DNA from: Xanthostigma xanthostigma
Lineage: Eukaryota > Arthropoda > Insecta > Raphidioptera > Raphidiidae
DNA: 64,000 nt
Direction of reading: 5' to 3'
Assembly: GCA_963575645.1 (NCBI GenBank)
Contig: OY754468.1
Coordinates: 1,054,001-1,118,000, forward strand
The position numbers were made by a program, and so were the translations under genes. Below are positions 11,240 to 23,928 of the stretch, piece after piece (positions within the stretch are counted from its first letter, which is position 1; each line of letters starts with the position of its first letter). The notes under the pieces were generated by a model, which searched no databases, had not been told where the DNA came from, and saw only the letters and a list, made by a program, of their open reading frames with translations.

Positions 11240-11640
11240 GATGTTTGGATGAAGAAATATAGGATCAGGAGAAAAGCAATACTATGGTAGAAATTGCATT
11301 TATTATGCTGACGTTTCGACAATTATTTTTGTCATCTTCGGAGCTCAAGTTAAATTCATAATACAAATCTAGAACGGTTACCATCTAGTTTTAATTTTTT
11401 ATAATTCTAAAATAACTTAACAATATTACCAATCTTATAACCAGTATTTAAATAAAACAATTTTAACAAATATTAGTCACACCATGTTCATAACTCTTCT
11501 ACGACAATATACTATGATGTGACAGCATTTTAAACTCTGAAGATGGTACGAAGTGTACCCGAAACGTCAGTAATTAATGCAATTTTAATAATCCAGTATC
11601 GCTTATTATTAGTCCATTTGCCACGGATTCTTCCAAAACG
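11240..11640. mobile_element. Penelope-like remnant with two inverted hammerhead-like ends
   Basis: A minus-strand motif (CCGAAGATGACAA, TTGTCGAAACGTCAGC) lies near 11310-11345, and a plus-strand motif lies at 11525-11580. They point in opposite directions, and flanking segments such as AAATTGCATTTATTATG and TTAATGCAATTTTAATAA are inverted relatives. The interior is AT-rich and non-coding. Assignment to Penelope-like elements is inference. Confidence 0.5.
11525..11580 (+). ncRNA. Hammerhead-ribozyme-like motif
   Basis: Stem I is GCAUU/AAUGC (11525-11529, 11576-11580) plus ACU/AGU (11534-11536, 11569-11571) around an internal loop. Core CUGAAGA is 11537-11543. Stem II GGUAC/GUACC (11545-11549, 11555-11559) has loop GAAGU. 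Then GAA, ACGU and C. A U and a C sit unpaired between core and stem II. Confidence 0.45.
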
Positions 11641-11701
11641 TTCTCCATTAAATGAGAGAACGTGCTAACAAGCAACCAAAGAAATTTAGTGGACAAAAAA
11701 A

Positions 11702-12287
11702 TTGGTTGTCTGTAAAGTCGGTTTACGGACGATAGTTTTACGTGATAACGTATTCCGTAATACATAACCTAAATTTATATAATAATTATAATAATTCGAA
11801 TCTATGATATTGCATCTTTCGCTTCAAACTTAGGTTAATTTTATTTATTTAAATTACTCACCATATAATATAATTGTTTTTTTTTAACTTTCTTTCTTTT
11901 GTATTTATTTTAAGTCTCAAAGATTAGCTGTCATAATATTTTGAAAACAATTGTTTCACTGTTTATATAAAATTCCAAAACCTACTTACAATATTTAAGT
12001 ATTTTCATACGTCAAAAAATTGATTTTTATAATGATAAAATTTGTAAGAAAACGATTTTTTCGAGAGATGAGACCAAGCTAAAACGATTTTTTGCCCCCC
12101 AAAATCCCTTTTCAGTAAATTTCATCCAAATCGTTAGGGCCGTTTTCGAGAAAAGCACGCACAGGATCAAGCGGAACGTTACGAACGTTACGACCGTTAG
12201 GAACGTTACACTTTTTCGTGCATGCAGCCGGTGTTTTATCAATTTATAAGATTGGTGATTCATCAATTTATAAGACGTTATCACGTC
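11702..12287 (-). mobile_element. Family B element, interior type 2
   Basis: Complete minus-strand copy with A runs of seven and six residues at its edges. It inserted about 60 bp after the Penelope-like remnant. Its TAACGTTCC-type mini-repeats are expanded. Confidence 0.75.
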
Positions 12288-12517
12288 AAAAAATAATCAA
12301 AATTACTTTAATCTTTCCAATCCCTATATTCTGGAAAAAGTGGGAGCACTAGACGAAACGAGACGGTGAGTGGTAAACACGTGAGTCAGTGACGTATAGG
12401 TCTGTTTGTCAGTGTGTTTATGACTCAAGAAGCGCTCACCCGTTTTTTTTTGTATCATTAGATACGTTGTCTGGCCAGGTTGAAGACCGTACTTTGTTAC
12501 GCTAAGTAGGTCGGTAG

Positions 12518-13711
12518 CAGCGTTGCCAGACGTCCCGATTTTTAAATCAAAATTAAATGTCCCGCGCGGGACAAGCTCAGTCCCGCTTTTCGGGGATAAC
12601 TTTAAAAGAAGTTAAATCTTCACAGAAATATCATGAATAAGTAAATAAGTAATTCTTATAAATAATTATTCTCTTATTCTAAGTTGCAATTTGTAACACT
12701 CACTCCACAGACTATTGTTTGAAACGCCATATTTTTCTAATGAATAAAACTTTTTTGATTTTGATTTCTGTTTTTTTTTTTTCTTAATCTGAAGACGAAT
12801 AAGACTCAACTATTTAACGATAGGGTAAATCTGATTTAAAATATTATATTTTTATTAAAATACATTTTCTATGTCACGTAAACGTAATTTTAATTCAAAA
12901 ATTCAAATAAAAAGATAAATATTATGTAGGTATTTAAAAACTTCTGATTATTTACGTTTTTGACGTGATAACGTCTTATAAATTGATGAATCACCAATCT
13001 TATAAACTGATAAAACACCGGCTGCATGCACGAAAAAGTGTAACGTTCCTAAAATCCTAACGTTCCTAACGTTCGTAACGCGTAACGTTCCGCCTGACCC
13101 TGTGCGTGCTTTTTGCTAATTTCTCGCTCAATTTAAATCAGATCGGTTTGAAACCAGTCTTAAACGAAAGAGGAGAACATTTTACATAGATTTCGTATAA
13201 CAGAATTTGCCTAAACAGTTTTTTTATACAAATTTATATAGAAAAATAGCTGTATAAATGCAATGTTGTCTAATGCATGGCGCGACGCGGTCGGTCGTAT
13301 TTGTTTGCCGTACATGGAAATTAGAAAATAACGTATGTCTTGTCTTAACATGAAAACGGCTGCATTTCTAATGTTTATTTTTTGACATTAGTATTTTGTG
13401 AAATGCAACGCCTTCTAAGTTAAGTATTGGAATAACTAATTATTATTAGAACATAATACTTTGACAGTTGCAAACGTCACTTTTGACATTTCTTATCATT
13501 CCGACACCAAGGATAAGCGGATTGAAACCAAATTTTGGGAGATTTAGGTTATGTATTACGGAATACGTTATCACGTAAAACTATCGTCCGTAAACCGACT
13601 TTACAGACAACCAATTTTTTTACTATGTCCCGCTTTCGACGAAAGAATCCCGCTGTTTTCACTCAAAGAGTTCCAAAATCCCGACATGGCAAAAAAAAAC
13701 TGGCAACGCTG
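12518..13711. mobile_element. hAT-like element containing family B
   Basis: Perfect 8-bp duplication GTCGGTAG (12510-12517, 13712-13719) and ends CAGCGTTGCCAG and CTGGCAACGCTG. The hAT interior has GTCCCGCGCGGGAC. It was later split by the family B copy at 12962-13614, so the original element was about 540 bp. Frames at 13535-13768 and 13551-13754 are composites of the two elements. Confidence 0.88.
12962..13614 (+). mobile_element. Family B element, interior type 1, nested in hAT
   Basis: Starts GACGTGATAACGTC after five T and ends CAACCAA before seven T. The interior is shared with 1323-1989. Confidence 0.78.
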
Positions 13712-13719
13712 GTCGGTAG

Positions 13720-15480
13720 TGAGAATTTTAATCGAAAAAGAGGTCGAGATGTAATAATTTTGAATTAATTCAATTAACAATATATCACAATTTGTATCGT
13801 GTATTCGTACCAATTAATTTGAAAGACATACAAACTTTTGTTCATTACGCGAATAAACCTAATTAAAACACACACTAAAAACATTTTAAGAACAATATCA
13901 TATTTGAACACATTATCTGTGATAACAATTAAAAATAACAACTTTATTGCGTCACACAAACGAACATTCTCTGGTTTTAACAATTCTAGATCAGTTAAAA
14001 TGCAGTTTTAAAATGGCATGGTCACGACTGCAAAAAATTAAGTGTTACAAGTTACAATCCAGTTAATAATGTGGGTACATTGTTTCATAATGACGTGCCC
14101 AGGTACAATAAACACATGTACCGATTTAAAACATGCAACATTTATTCTACATGTGTTGATTTATCACGTACTATAGCGACCCGGCCCGGTTTCAACACGG
14201 ATTTTTTTACGTGCAGGATAATACGACGGCTCCTGGCCGCCATATTGGAATATTAATGGCGCCCATTAGCCTTGGACACTCGTAACGTCCAGACTGTTCT
14301 AACGATACGTCATTTGTACAAATCGGTTCATCCGTTCCAGTTCTACAGCATAACATCCGAACATAGTAACAATATTCCAAAATATTACATGTCGATAATA
14401 TAGGTTTCTTTGTTTGTTTGACTCAAAAGTTTCATTCAATATTTACAGTCAATGAACATAGTGTTAACAATATATAAAATTTAAACCTGACCAACAATTA
14501 ACATTCATACTATCACAAATTACAATAGCTGAGCTAAACATATGAAAGATAATTCTAGCAAATAAAAAACGAATTTTTTAGAATCATCGATACGCATGAT
14601 GCCGACAACAAAGCAACAAAATAACAAACAAGTACTGTTTATTTCTTACTGATGACGTATTTAGAGTGGGTGTGTCGTTATTTAGAGTGTATCTTTGTAT
14701 GAGCAACATTAAGTAATTTCGACGTTTTAAGGAGTCGTCGTTATATCGAGTGACGTTATCTATGGAGTTTACACTGTATTTCGATTTTAAAAAAGACATA
14801 TTTCTTCTATTTCTTGATATCGGAACTAGTTCCGGAATTCCGGAACTGAGAACCAACTATCAAAATCGGGGAATTGAGGAAGATCTTAGTTTGAAGACCC
14901 TAAAGGCGATCGAAGCAGGTTTTGACTGAAGTAATAATACTGTACTTCAGTCAACGCAAAGTGTCAGAAATAATTTGAATTTCACTTTTAAAGGTTGCCT
15001 GCTAGATGTCTTCGTTGCGCGAAATTGCGAGCAAATAATAGAGCTTGTATAATGAGATTACATATCTGGTCACAGTGTAATCTCACAGAGTTGTGTACTC
15101 CATTAATGTTTCCTGTATTTAAACATATAATTTTACAACAGGATATCATAAAGATTTCAGTATGTACTGGCTTATTAAGATCAACTGACCTTTTCATAGA
15201 CAAAAGCCAAGCATGCATTAAAAGCTAGGTCAAATAGTATCAAAGATATAAATAACCACTCTGAAGGTCGTCTTTCCAATCAAGTGAATACATAACCTCA
15301 AAAAATATGGACCGTATAAATTAAATTTTCAAGGAACGTATAAGATCCCGGGACTCAAAAATTTAGCGATGGCTTGGTTTATATGAAAACGCCATGCCTC
15401 CTCTATTGCAAGCCCCGTGATTTACAAGTTTTAATTTAACAACTGGATTCTCAAATTATTATCTTCTAATATAGAGAGAA
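13720..15480. other. Long AT-rich stretch, no gene seen
   Basis: Several short frames occur, but none resembles a known protein. GGAACTAGTTCC and GGAATTCC palindromes occur near 14821-14850. Confidence 0.4.
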
Positions 15481-17177
15481 GTAAAAATTGGATAACTGAC
15501 TGACTGACTCATCAACGCCTTATTCAAAACGCTGAAGCTAGAAATTTGGACAACAGGTTCCTCTCTTATCTAGGCAGGCAACACTGCTCTAAAAAGGCAA
15601 AGGGCAGCAAGTGACATTTTTTTAAAAATGAGTTCATACTTGAAACCAACGATAACAGTAAGTGCTGCAACAATAATTTTATTGTCTTTAAAAAATGTTT
15701 CCCCCATGTTTTGGTTTCCATAATCTAAAATTCTGGACGATCAATACATTTTTAGTAAATCTTGATTTACTCAAATTCATAAGTTGGTCACTTACTGCCT
15801 TTTGCCTTTTTACGGCAGAATAAGAAGGGACATTTAGAAATTTTACCCCCTCGATGGTGAAAAAGGGGTGTAGAATTAAAAATAAATTGGAAAGTATACT
15901 TGGTTCAAATAGTTCTTTATATTATTACGCTACAGGAAAAGGAAAATGTCGGATGAGAGTTGAGCAGAAATAGTGATATGTGACCGGAAGATGTTGGACT
16001 CGGCAAGCCAATGTTTTATAAAAACAAAACACTAACGGTATACGGCGCTTGTTTTACTGTTGTAATAAAATGTTTACTTACTTGACATGTTTTTTAAATG
16101 TTTTCTGTATAAAAATGACATTTTTATAGCTCAGAACAATGACTGCATGCATTATAAAACAATAATCTCTATTTCTTATCTAAAGATAAAAAATATTACT
16201 CATTAATTTAAAAAAAGGTAAGTAAAGAATATAGGTATTTGCTTTTTGATAAAAAATGTATTAGTCACTACTTAAGCGATTTTTCGGTAAAAAAATTGGA
16301 AAATCTCTATTTGACGTCACTAATTCAGTCAGAAGTATTTGAGTCCAGCACCAATTAACACTTTTGCAATTTATTATTTTTAACTAGCATTTTAGTAATA
16401 TTTTTTTTTATTTATGTCTATAATTTCAATTTGAAGTCGTGCTCTAATATTAGACAATGAATTATATCGATTAAAGAGCCCTGAAGAAATCAGAAATTAT
16501 CGTCGAAACGTTGGCAATAAAAATGTATATGTTACGGTCTATACCCGAATTCGGTTAATGGCCGAAGTAAATGCGCAAAACTACGAATATTGCCCAAACC
16601 CGAAATCTTACATTTAAACGGGTATTGAGTGTTATAAAATGAGCAAAATTAGTTGGACAAAACTAGTTCTGTCTATTTCTGACAGACACAGGGGGTAATA
16701 CACCCCCCCCCCCCAGGATTTCAACAGTACCGCAGGTAACCAGCCACAACAGACGAAAAAAAATCTTTTTGTTGCGGAAATGAAGGGACCTTTTTGTGTT
16801 AATAAATCTTTAAAAAAATATTGATTTTTTTTATTTACACCCCCTCAGAAAAAAAATATCTACGCCGTTGTTTGTTATGTGTCCAGACACAGTATTAAAA
16901 AAAATATTTTCTATTTTACAACGTTTATAAAAAAAGTCGTAAAATTTGCATTTGATTAACTTTGAATACTTTTATTGACTTCGCATTTCATTAATGCGAA
17001 CGATTACTGCAGATCAAAGTCGGCCGAGACACTTTTATAATCTGTTAAACTGAATAACTTAAACGTTAAACTTCAGATAAAATATTCATTAAGAATAACT
17101 TATAAAGAAAGTTAATTAAAAGTCGAACGAATTAAAGATAGACAAAAAAAAACTCGCTGTGGAGAAACATGTTGCAA
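15481..17177. other. AT-rich, repeat fragments
   Basis: Contains an inverted pair (AAAGGCAAAGGGCAGCAAGT near 15592 and its relative near 15788), a 14-C run near 16701 and one CTGAAGA/CGAAACGTTGGC motif at 16478-16515. In that motif GCC/GGC can pair as stem I, but stem II is poor. No gene seen. Confidence 0.4.
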
Positions 17178-18374
17178 AAGACCCTGCACAAACCTTATGG
17201 GATTTGGATCTCGGTTAAATTAATCGAAAATGGTTTTATTCCATAGTTTAAAGGTCGCTAAGAAAAAGGGTCCGTAGGCGCATTGCCTAAAAACCAATAG
17301 ATTTTTAGCTACAGATATGTTTAGCGAGATTTTAGATATAGGGATATCCATTGAATTCACAATCTTAAAAAATCCTAACCTCTAGAAATGTTTTCGAGTG
17401 CGCTGAATCCGAATACGACATTATTATTTTACACAGGGTGACACCTTCCAACATTACCTTGTTTTAGACAATTTTTCTATTTCTAAAAAAAGCATAAAAG
17501 TTGAACACGGAGCATGTTCGTGAATTCAATGGATATCCCTATATCTAAAATCTCGCTGAAAATATCTGCAGCTAAAAAATTGGTTGTCTGTAAAGTCGGT
17601 TTACGGACGATAGTTTTACGTGATAACGTATTCCGTAATACATAACCTAAACCTCCCAAAATTTGGTTTCAATCCGCTTATCCTTGGTGTCGGAATGATA
17701 AGAAATGTCAAAAGTGACGTTTGCAACTTACAAAGTATTATGTTCTAATAATAATTAGTTATTCCAATACTTAACTTAGAAGGCGTTGCATTTCACAATA
17801 TACTAATGTCAAAAAATTGAATTAAACATTAGAAATGCAGCCGTTTTCATGTTAAGACAAGACATACGTTTGCTTCTAATTTCCATGTACGGCAAACAAA
17901 GACAACCGACCGCGTCGCGCCATGCATTAGACAACATTGCATTTATACAGCTATTTTTCTATATAAATTTGTATAAAATATTTTTCTATATAAATTTGTA
18001 TAAAAAAACTGTTTAGGCAAATTCTGTTATACGAAATCTATGTAAAATGTTCTCCTCTTTCGTTTAAGACTGGTTTCAAACCGATCTGATTTAAATTGAG
18101 CGGGAAATTAGCAAAAAGCACGCACAGGGTCAGGCGGAACGTTACGCGTTATGCGTTACGCGTTACACTTTTTCGTAAATGCAGCCGGTGTTTTATCAAT
18201 TTATAATATTGGTGATTCATCAATTTATAAGACGTTATCACGTCAAAATCTATTGGTTTTTAGGCTATGTGCCCATGGACACTTTTTCTTAGTGACCTTT
18301 AAACTATAAAATAAAACCATTTTCGATCAATTCAACCGAGAACCAAATACCACAAAGCTTGTGCGGAGTCCTTT
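17178..18374. mobile_element. TIR element E, copy 1, containing family B
   Basis: Long inverted ends (CTGCACAAACCTTATGGGA, then TCGGTTAAATTAATCGAAAA) pair with the region 18250-18374. The interior includes GATATAGGGATATCCATTGA and its inverted copy. Family B (17580-18244) interrupts the right arm. A second copy is at 29292-29795. Confidence 0.7.
17580..18244 (-). mobile_element. Family B element, interior type 1, nested in E
   Basis: Minus-strand copy beginning TTGGTTGTCTG after an A run and ending CACGTC before AAAA. Confidence 0.75.
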
Positions 18375-20930
18375 AGTACTTTAGGCCGAAACAGCTCTGG
18401 CTGTTAGTGGCCTCAAAAGAAACTAATGGGGAACTAATATATTTTCTTTTGTGTTTAAATTGTGGTGAAAATAAACAATTTTCTAGAATCTTCACATACC
18501 TTCAAGATCCAATTCTAAGTCATCGTCCAAAGTTGGGTCCAAATTCTTTTGTTTCATTTTTACGACCATATTTAGGTATATTACACTTTCTCAAAACAAA
18601 AAAAAAAAATAAAACAACACCGCGTTTCACAATGTCTGCATAGCTAAAGACGAGCTCACTAACTAAAATGCAACGCGGTCAAAAATATGCAAAAAGTACA
18701 AAAAATATAATAAACACTCGTTTCGCAAGTTTCTGCAAAACGTTTGCAAAAGTCGACTATGCAAAGATATATTATTTTAAAATAGTCATTATGTAACGTG
18801 GAACATAAAAATTAAACGTTACTAAAAGCACGCAACACTATAAAAAATGAGCACTAAAAAAACAGTACCGTGAAAAAATAGTTATTTATGTAAAACAATT
18901 CATATTTTATTTAAAAAAAAACACGCACTAAACCACCTTGTCTAAAACACAAGAAAAATAGCTTCGCGATAAAAAAAAACTTTAGAACAGAAAACAAGAG
19001 AAATAATATTCGTACAAATACCGACTGTTCGATAAGAGAGAATAATATGGTCAAACAAAAGCGATTTTTAAATGCCCAGATAGTCCATTGTTCGTGAAAC
19101 GATTTTTTCAGCGCGATTATTGCGATAAAAAACGTGGAATGTTTACAACAAACTATAAAGTTCCGAACACTAATCCAGTAGCTTAAGATTATAGACGCTT
19201 GACAATTGAGGTCTTAATGCGTTAATCGAAACGTGAAATAGGCGCTTTCCACTCGAAAATCACCGCACTTGAAAATATTTCGAAAGTCAAAATGCGTTCA
19301 TAAATCTACTACCTATCTAATTGTTTTTGGCGAACACAAAACGTAGCCGGATCAACTGATATTTTTATTAACCCGAAAACACTCAAAAAAAGCACTACAC
19401 TAAAATATCGAAAGTCAAAATTGTTTTTGGCGATTCGAAAACACAAAATTGATTTTTTATAACTTTGCACGTTCGGTTCTCACTCGAAAACCACCGCACA
19501 TTGAAATCTTGCAACAGTCCGAAATGCTATTCTTCGAACAGAACAGAAAAACGCGACCATACGTTGATTCTGAAGGAATGCAGACAAATAACAGCACTAG
19601 TCTTGAACAATAACAAAGAAGGTGAAAACAGCTCCTCCAGCATCTCGAAGAGTAGAACAGACAGAGAATATCTGATCTTAACAGACAAGACTGCGATAGA
19701 ATGTTTTTGTACTTCGTGTGGCACAGAGCGCGGCCATTCACTTATCAAAAACTTATTTACCACACTCGACGTTCGGCGAGTCCGTTACACTGAGCGCTAG
19801 TCAATGACTGGTAGACGATGAACGCTGCCGGCTCTAGTAAAAACAATACCGTCGCGGATAATCATTAGTCGTGGTGCGGTGGTGGGGACGGCTCCCACGA
19901 ATATTTACACTTTTTAAGGACAGCAATTCGCACTATGAATTTTTTACCGTTTTTAGCAGACTTCAAAAAAGAAATAGGTTCTTAATTAGGTAGTTAATTT
20001 GTTTGTTTGTTCCGCGATTCATTCAAGTATTACGTAAGCAGAATTTTAGTAATTTTTGCCCCCCCATGTCAGCAAAAGTAAGTCTCTTACCCCTCTCCTA
20101 TGCTTACGTAAATATTGGACCCTTTTTTTCTTAGGGAATCCCTGAACATTCATTTCGCTTTCGAGCATAGACAAGTAGGGTTTCCATATCATAATTTATC
20201 AATTTTTGCAGACAAATCAGAAAAAGGTACAAAAATAAATATTACTAACGTAATCACCATCTAGGCAACCCCCCCCCCTTCCCATTTCACATAAATATTA
20301 CTTAAATCGCCGTAGTCGTCGGAAAAATTAGGTGTGCAAATATTCATATACTTTTATTCTACACTGAGCATAGGAATAAAATCGCATTCGAACTATTAGG
20401 GTGCAAACATATACTTCTGTCTTTTTTTACGCCGTAAGCACTGGCGTATCCAGGAGGACAAAACAAGCACGGGAAACCCGGCTGAAGAAATTTCTAATTT
20501 GCCCCCTCCTGGGCCAAAAGCTGGGTACGCCCATGTTAACGTCATAGAAAAAAACAAAGTTTTTGAAACAGAGATACTTTGAATGCAAGTACATCAACCA
20601 ATCCTATCATCGAAGAAATCAGGGAATTACATCGAAGAAAGAGACGCAGATATATTTTCGATACGCTTTGTTGCGTACACTCACCGCACATTGAGTAGAT
20701 AGGCAATGATTCATATAGTTAATTAATAGATATATGGTAATATTGTTATCGAATACGAACAGCTGTGCAATCAATACGGATAATGACGCTTATAGACAAA
20801 GATAAATACATAATCAATATCATAAGTTCAATTGTATGAATTTATGACACAACATATTGCCAATTAAATTTTTTCTACAATACAATATGTCATAATGACT
20901 GCAACGCAATCGTCAAATTGTCAACATAAC
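18375..20930. other. No gene recognised; local direct repeats
   Basis: CACTCGAAAA(T/C)CACCGCAC occurs near 19251 and 19481, and TTGTTTTTGGCGA near 19320 and 19420, suggesting a diverged local duplication. Opposite-strand frames of 94 and 111 residues at 19457-19800 show no recognisable domain. The less AT-rich part at 19790-19890 could be regulatory (guess). Confidence 0.35.
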
Positions 20931-20949
20931 AATATGTTTGTCTAGAACG

Positions 20950-21200
20950 GTGATGTCAAAGATACCGCATTCGGCCCTCAAGCAATCTCAATACGGCCCG
21001 CGACCAGAATCTATCGAGCGAGGATTTTAGACGGCATTCAATGCCACTACGTATTCTTAAAACTACTGGATCCTCAAGCTCAAGATAATTTACCCTTTTT
21101 ATTACTTTTATATGAAAATTGATTTAAACTAAATAAATAAAGATTTAAATTTTTTATGTGTTTTAGTTTAGTAATCCTATAAATATCCCTTTAGGAAAAT
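20950..21200. repeat. Dispersed repeat related to 60192-60442
   Basis: Shares CGACCAGAATCTATC and AAGATAATTTACCCTTTTTA with the hAT-like MITE in the spire intron. The left end lacks the clear CAG terminus. Confidence 0.6.
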
Positions 21201-21223
21201 CAATCAGTCTAGAATAGTGCTTA

Positions 21224-21706
21224 TATTCAACTCATGCGCGCTATTCATGTTTTATCATGCCTAAAAACCGAACCCTAAATAGCCATTTACCGACTGGTGA
21301 CAATTACTTGTCATAACTCAATGAAGATTCCTACTAGCTCGGCCATTGTGGAGTAATGAAAATAAACGTAACTATTTTCTGAGTCGTAACGAAATAGTCG
21401 GTAACAACAGCTCCGTTGTTACCCATTGAGGCTAAAATTGAGAGGCCGAATGTTTTCGACATGGAGTTTATTCATAACCGGCTAACCTCAAACCAAAACA
21501 TTGAATCGTGCTGTTTGGTGCTGTTAGTATTGACAGTTTTTTTTATAAAGAAATAAATAGATATTTACAACATCTCATTAATAACAATAAATAAAACATG
21601 AATAACGCGCAATTGTTGAATAAAATTATGGGCGTAACTTGTAGGCTAAGTCATGACCTGTCAGCGCGATGAATGACTTAGACTACTAGTTACGCCAATA
21701 ACTATT
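21224..21706. repeat. 483-bp dispersed repeat G, copy 1
   Basis: Nearly identical to 26936-27411, from ATTCAACTCATGCGCG to GCCAATAACTATT. The right end is a long hairpin (GGCGTAACTTGTAGGCTAAG against CTTAGACTACTAGTTACGCC). High identity implies recent movement or duplication. No coding frame. Confidence 0.8.
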
Positions 21707-22600
21707 GCGAGCTGGGAGCCTAGAGGATTATCAGATATTATCCAGTTTTTTGTACTTCTACGTTCCGTAAAGAAATGACGGGGTCAAAAAAAAAAACACT
21801 CAAGACGTTAAGAAATGTTATTTTCCGCATGTCTGCGTCGAAGAATTTTCTTTAATTAACAGTCGCTTCTGCAAAAATTCATCTGAACATGTTTTAAGTG
21901 AAACTTCTTTAGCGAAATTGAAGTCGTGAACAGTTCTTCATACTAATTTAATAGCTAAGGCCATTGGAGTGTATATTAAGTGACTGATATTTTCAATCGA
22001 AAAGAACGCGGACTTCCGTCGAAGGGAGATCGTGTGTCATTTTATAAGATGACTGTTGAAGACAGAAATGCGCAAAAGTAGGCAACGAGCGTGAAAGTAT
22101 CTCGTACATTGTTTATCGCCTGTATTAATAGTTTATTATATTAATAAATGCATGTGGAAAGACAGTTTAGCAACAACGTGAGACCAACGGTAAATATCTA
22201 GCGATTGTTGTTAAAAACGTTAAGAAATATGCAGCGAAACAATAAATAACTAATAAAAACAGATTAGCAGTTCATTAACATAGTTTGTGAAACATTTATT
22301 CCAGATAATGTCAGTCTAGATAACGCAATTAAAAAAAAAAAAAACTTTTAAAAAATCGAATCTCGTTCACAAAAGGCACCGAAAGGACGAAAATAATAAA
22401 ATTTTGAGGTTTAATTACAAAAACGTTTTACATATTTACTTTTGTTAAATTGGCGTCGACCTAAAAATTTTGATTATTTATCTCCTATTAGCAGCTTTTT
22501 TGAAGGCGACTCAATTTTGTATCCCCTAGTGAATTTGCACGTTTGTAAATATTGCTTGACTTCTTTTTTAAATTCGAGTACTTACACTTAGAAATACATA
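21707..22600. other. No feature seen
   Basis: AT-rich. GTGAAACTTCTTTAGCGAAA at about 21899 is a short motif also present near 24328 and, inverted, near 25027. Confidence 0.4.
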
Positions 22601-22606
22601 TATATA

Positions 22607-22962
22607 CAGTAGAACATTTGTAAATCGAACTTCAAAGGAGACGCCAAAAAAATCGAGTTAAAGAATTTTCGACTTATGAAGAATTTCGATTTTCCATAAG
22701 GAAATATTCGACTTGTAGAGGTGTTGAGATTCATTCAAACCAATTTTGAGTTGCTATGTTCGAGATACAGAGTTCCAATTTAATTTTTCGAGTTACGAAG
22801 CGAAAATATGCAGATACCGAAATGACATGTAGGGACTCACTGATTATTTCGACCTATAGAGGGTTGAGATTTCGAGTAATATATAGGCTTTTGGGGCTTG
22901 AAGGGAAGAGAACAAAACATTTTTCGAGTTTTGGTATTTTTTGACTTAAAGAAGTTCTACTG
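22607..22962. mobile_element. pogo/Tigger-like MITE
   Basis: TA on both sides (22605-22606, 22963-22964) and ends CAGTAGAACATTTGTAAATC and, inverted, CAGTAGAACTTCTTTAAGTC. This TIR pattern is typical of pogo/Tigger elements (family knowledge). The 62-residue frame inside is not a gene. Confidence 0.8.
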
Positions 22963-23200
22963 TATAAAAAAAGCCACTAAACCGATTTAATTAAAATAAA
23001 AACCACCCTGAAGGTATGCCCAATAGAACCGAAATCAGTTGATAAATGGTGGAGATATGGGGTCAGTTGCCCGCAATGACGTCATTTCCACCTTCGCAGC
23101 CAGCGCGGCTACCAGTACAAGTCTCAGCAGCGAAACTAGCGTCGTGTGGAGCCCGCCTTATAAGAGAGTTCCTAGTCTAGCAGCAGCTTAAAAAACATGC

Positions 23201-23656
23201 AATTAGGCTTTTGAAAAAAAAAAATAATTATCGATTTTTTTATTGTATTTTAAAACTTTATTATAAATAATATTGATAATCGATGCGAAAAACTTTCAAA
23301 AAACTTTTTTTAAATTAATTATAAGCAATTTAAAATTGATAAAATATTTAAAAAAATCACGTGACTGCAAACGCACTAAAATTGTTTTTGACAGTTGTGA
23401 CGTCATAATGGTAAAATGTATATACGCAGTATACTATCAATGGCTTCTAAATGTGTATTAACTAAAACATTATGACGTCACATTATGTTCGGGAAATGTC
23501 GGCGCGTTCTCGGAACTGGGTACAAAAATTTATTTTTAATTTGATATAACTTTTGAATTATAACGAAAATAAAAAAAAGAAAAATAGTTTTGTTATAAAA
23601 CTTATATACGATCTTTCCATTTATGACAAAAACAAATTTCATTCAAAAGCCCAATT
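23201..23656. mobile_element. AATT-edged TIR element H, copy 1
   Basis: Ends AATTAGGCTTTTGAA and TTCAAAAGCCCAATT. The interior is shared with 56787-57501, including CACGTGACTGCAAACGCAC and GGAAATGTCGGCGCGTTCTC. AATT may be a 4-bp target duplication or part of the TIR. Confidence 0.8.
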
Positions 23657-23693
23657 CCTTATAGATATAAATAGCCAATGTTAACACAAAATT

Positions 23694-23928
23694 AGGGTGA
23701 CCAACCGTCTCGGATTTCCCGGGACAGTCCCGCATTCGCGTCCGGTGTCCCGGATTAGAGAAAAAGAGAAAATGTCCCTCATTATTACGTGAACACTAAC
23801 AATGCCCAATAAACATTTATATTTTAAAAAAAAAAGTAATTCCTTTTCCTGCAGGCTGATGTAAGGAAGTCTTTTTTCAGACAAACGTTTTCTGTCCCGC
23901 ATTGTGTTACGATAAAAATGGTCACCCT
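23694..23928. mobile_element. Short TIR MITE with AGGGTGACCA ends
   Basis: Inverted AGGGTGACCA/TGGTCACCCT ends. The interior has GTCCCGCATTCGCG and CTGTCCCGCATTGTG inverted motifs. No clear target duplication. Confidence 0.6.

Noticed and set aside
19457-19800. Opposite-strand frames of 94 and 111 residues
   Set aside because: Neither has a recognisable domain, and both overlap on opposite strands in a region with local repeats.
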